From Bacteroidales bacterium (GTDB taxonomy: Bacteria > Bacteroidota > Bacteroidia > Bacteroidales > WCHB1-69), in contig JAEERB010000014.1 of assembly GCA_016285615.1 (NCBI GenBank), positions 1 to 27,788 on the forward strand: 27,788 nt of DNA, in the 5' to 3' direction. The translations under genes were made by a program, and so were the position numbers. The notes below the pieces were generated by a model that was given only the letters and a program-made list of their open reading frames with translations, was not told the DNA's origin and searched no databases. Of the stretch, positions 25,879 to 27,788 are shown one piece after another; positions within the stretch are counted from its first letter, which is position 1; each line of letters starts with the position of its first letter.

Positions 25879-25899
25879 CAAAGTTGAAAGGTGGGGGAG

Positions 25900-26085
25900 A
25901 TGAAATATTCAGAATTGGAAAAGAAGTTGAGAAAGGCGGGTTGTTATTCCATAGGCAACAATGACCATCCAATATGGTATAGTCCAATTACAGGCAAGCG
26001 ATTCCAGACAGGTCATCATAAGTCGGAGGAAGTTAAGAAGGGAACATTGGAAAAAATATTGAAAATGGCAGGTATTAAAGGTTAA
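25900..26085 (+). CDS. hicA: HicA-type mRNA interferase toxin
   Basis: 61 residues from the ATG at 25900; an in-frame GTG nine bases upstream overlaps the purine-rich AAAGGTGGGGGAG ribosome-binding sequence and is unlikely to be used. Small dsRBD-fold toxin that cleaves mRNA. Family features: MKYSELEKKLRKAGC helix, His23 in NDHPIWYSPITGKRF (the catalytic His position, normally preceded by Gly-Ser or Gly-Gly and here by Asn-Asp), a HHKSEEVKKGTLEKILKMAGI ending. It pairs with hicB 21 bases downstream. The strong Shine-Dalgarno-like sequence is unusual among the genes of this window. Confidence 0.9.
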   Translation: MKYSELEKKLRKAGCYSIGNNDHPIWYSPITGKRFQTGHHKSEEVKKGTLEKILKMAGIKG

Positions 26086-26106
26086 TATATTATAGATTAA
26101 AAGAAT

Positions 26107-26508
26107 ATGAAAGTAAAGGCGATTATTGAAACTGGCAAAAACTTGAACTTCGACATCTATACGGATGACGATTCCTTGGGCTTTATGCTGCTTGGTCAAG
26201 GTGACACTATAGAGGCGGCTAAAGCTGATTTGCAAAAAAGCAAAAGGGAGATGAAGGCTGCGTACGCAGAGACGGGAGAGCATTTCGATTTCGATAGTTT
26301 GGAATTTGAGTATGTTTTTGACACGGTGTCGTTCCTCAAATATTCGCCGTTTACCCTTACAGGCTTGTCGAAAGCTACGGGCATCAACTGCAAGCAATTG
26401 AGCCACTATGTGACAGGCTATCGGAAGCCATCGGCAAAAACCATACAACGTATCCAGATGGGTGTTACACGGTTCGCCAAAACATTCAGTCACGCCGTGT
26501 TGGTATAG
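26107..26508 (+). CDS. hicB: HicB-type antitoxin with C-terminal helix-turn-helix
   Basis: 133 residues. The N-terminal partial RNase H-like fold (residues 1-60: KAIIETGKNLNFDIYT, FMLLGQGDTIEAAKADL) binds and blocks HicA. The C-terminal part, about residues 80-120, is a helix-turn-helix (LTGLSKATGINCKQLSHYVTGYRKPSAKTIQRIQ) for operon autoregulation. The N-terminal opening lacks the usual 'YPAIFEPEGGGYxV' start and reads as the Bacteroidales HicB variant. Order toxin then antitoxin is standard for hicAB. Confidence 0.88.
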   Translation: MKVKAIIETGKNLNFDIYTDDDSLGFMLLGQGDTIEAAKADLQKSKREMKAAYAETGEHFDFDSLEFEYVFDTVSFLKYSPFTLTGLSKATGINCKQLSHYVTGYRKPSAKTIQRIQMGVTRFAKTFSHAVLV

Positions 26509-26617
26509 TTGCCGAAAACATTTGCCTCCGCTCCCGCGTAATTCCATGTAATCTGTGGCGTGAACACCATCGAATAATAACACTTCTTTTATGTAAAAAG
26601 TTGTTGGAAAATTGTTA

Positions 26618-26662
26618 GCAATATGTTCCAAAATAGAGCGATTTTTTGTTCGCACATATTGC
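26618..26662. promoter_or_regulatory. Inverted repeat upstream of purL
   Basis: GCAATATGT (26618-26626) and its exact reverse complement ACATATTGC (26654-26662) with a 27-base spacer, ending 10 bases before the purL -7 element. Could be an operator or a DNA hairpin; no regulator is known to me. The rest of 26509-26617 shows nothing recognisable. Confidence 0.35.
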
Positions 26663-26671
26663 AATAATCCG

Positions 26672-26679
26672 TAAATTTG
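26672..26679 (+). promoter_or_regulatory. -7 element upstream of purL
   Basis: TAAATTTG fits TAnnTTTG, 18 bases before the ATG at 26698; a TTTG at 26645-26648 is 23 bases upstream, slightly longer than the ideal spacing. Confidence 0.6.
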
Positions 26680-26697
26680 CGACAAATTTTTACTATT

Positions 26698-27788
26698 ATG
26701 TCAGCATATTCTAACTATCGGATTTTCGTTGAGAAGAAAGCGGATTTCCAAGTCGAAGCCAACAGTTTGAAAGAAGAACTGAGCCACAATTTGAATATTC
26801 CAATCCAGTCGCTGCGACTGATTAATATTTACGATGTATTCAACATTGAAGAATCGCTGTTGAAACGTGCCGAGCAGTCGGTATTCTCGGAGCCGGTGAC
26901 CGACAATGTGACCACTGCTTTTGAGATTCCCGCACAGCCTCATTTCGCCATCGAGTTCCTGCCCGGTCAGTTCGACCAGCGCGCCGATAGCGCCATGCAG
27001 TGCCTCTCGCTGCTCGACCCCAAGACCGAGGCCATCGTGAAGAGTGGTAAGCTCATTATTGTGGATAACGGCGTGAGCGCCGCCGACCTGAAACGCATCA
27101 AGCACTATTGCATCAACGAGGTGGAAGCACGCGAGAAGGATATGAATGTCTTCTCAGCCGCCGAGAAAGTGGATGTGGCTGATGTGCCCGTGTATGAGGG
27201 CTTTATCGACTGGACTCCCCAACGGCTGGAGGAATTCCGTCAGCAGATGTCGCTGGCTATGTCGGCCGATGACCTGCTCTTCATCCAGCGCTACTTCCGT
27301 GAGGATGAGAAACGCAATCCTACCGATACAGAAATCAAGATGCTCGACACTTACTGGAGCGACCACTGCCGTCATACCACCTTCCTGACAGAGATCGACA
27401 GCGTCCGCTTTGAGGATCCGGTGCTGGAGAAGGCATGGAAGCGCTACATGGATGTGCGCGCTGAACTCGGCCGGGAAAAGAAGCCGGTGTGCCTGATGGA
27501 CCTCGCCACGGTTGCGGTGAAGTACCTGAAGAAGCACGGCAAGCTGGACAAGCTGGACGAGAGCGAAGAAATCAACGCCTGCACGGTGAAGATGGACGTG
27601 GAGCGGGACGGGGTCAAGGAGCCCTGGCTGCTGCTGTTCAAGAATGAAACCCACAACCATCCCACTGAGATTGAACCTTTCGGCGGCGCGGCCACCTGTA
27701 TCGGCGGCGCGATCCGGGATCCCCGGAGCGGCCGGGCCTATGTTTACGGCGCGATGCGCGGGACCGGTGCTGCGGATCCCACCAAGCC
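26698..27788 (+). CDS. purL: Phosphoribosylformylglycinamidine synthase (large PurL), 3' end cut by window
   Basis: The frame is open from the ATG at 26698 to the window end (363 residues of an enzyme of about 1230). ATP- and glutamine-dependent conversion of FGAR to FGAM, step four of purine synthesis (cytosolic). The N-terminal PurS-like domain (MSAYSNYRIFVEKKADFQVEA ... NIEESLLKRAEQSVF) is followed by the linker and catalytic motifs: TYWSDHCRHTTF, then FKNETHNHPTEIEPFGGAATCIGGAIRDP. The glutamine amidotransferase domain would lie downstream. It has its own promoter. From about 27450 onward codon use changes (five of six Arg codons are CGG, against two of fifteen before; GC rises to 67-75% in the last 120 bases), and the protein reads AMRGTGAADPT where Bacteroidota usually have AMRVTGAADPT. 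Confidence 0.95.
   Translation, partial: MSAYSNYRIFVEKKADFQVEANSLKEELSHNLNIPIQSLRLINIYDVFNIEESLLKRAEQSVFSEPVTDNVTTAFEIPAQPHFAIEFLPGQFDQRADSAMQCLSLLDPKTEAIVKSGKLIIVDNGVSAADLKRIKHYCINEVEAREKDMNVFSAAEKVDVADVPVYEGFIDWTPQRLEEFRQQMSLAMSADDLLFIQRYFREDEKRNPTDTEIKMLDTYWSDHCRHTTFLTEIDSVRFEDPVLEKAWKRYMDVRAELGREKKPVCLMDLATVAVKYLKKHGKLDKLDESEEINACTVKMDVERDGVKEPWLLLFKNETHNHPTEIEPFGGAATCIGGAIRDPRSGRAYVYGAMRGTGAADPTK

Noticed and set aside
25495..25890. Possible tRNA or small structured RNA in the hairpin-rich region
   Set aside because: No cloverleaf, TTCGA arm in proper context or anticodon arrangement; the hairpins are independent short palindromes.
25909..26685. 258-codon minus-strand open frame opposite hicAB
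   Set aside because: Antisense to two well-recognised genes and to their downstream spacer; no family features.

Overview
The window looks like part of a chromosome from the order Bacteroidales (phylum Bacteroidota), from a lineage with a type IX secretion system (T9SS). Evidence: many genes are preceded by the Bacteroidota-type -7 element TAnnTTTG, with little Shine-Dalgarno signal. There are several lipoproteins, including a dipeptidyl-peptidase III with the HECLGH motif known from Bacteroides and a member of the 'rSAM/lipoprotein' family. A giant surface protein ends in a T9SS type A sorting domain. The genus cannot be named from this sequence. Most of the window is ordinary chromosome; the accessory-looking parts are 8.9-20.1 kb and 25.5-26.5 kb.

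Layout. 1-7 kb is housekeeping on the + strand: the 3' part of an ornithine aminotransferase gene with a clean terminator, purB, lgt, then a tight panC-panD-gpmA-guaB run (pantothenate synthesis, glycolysis, GMP synthesis). 7.0-8.9 kb encodes an OmpA-like/TPR envelope lipoprotein closed by a strong terminator. 9.0-18.2 kb is one 3050-residue gene: signal peptide, Spi prodomain, C10 (streptopain-type) cysteine peptidase, CUB-like and FN3-like modules, two right-handed beta-helix domains (the second interrupted by a CUB-like domain), a tandem array of 49-residue repeats, PKD-like and FN3-like domains, and the T9SS signal. 18.2-20.1 kb holds small envelope genes, the first flanked by two copies of a dispersed intergenic repeat.

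20.1-24.9 kb is a minus-strand group transcribed DPP III lipoprotein -> LEA-like lipoprotein -> DUF4293 membrane protein -> terminator -> NAD(P)H-hydrate repair enzyme (nnr). 25.1-26.5 kb has a small lipoprotein, a roughly 300-base multi-hairpin non-coding element, and a HicAB toxin-antitoxin pair. The window ends inside purL, whose last ~330 bases differ in codon use from the rest of the gene.

How the genes relate. purB, guaB and purL serve purine synthesis but have separate promoters or operons. The giant peptidase would be exported by Sec, processed at the surface and anchored or released by T9SS; no T9SS machinery gene is in the window. The best candidates for something new are the domain layout of that protein, the rSAM-type lipoprotein without a nearby radical SAM enzyme, and the intergenic repeat families.
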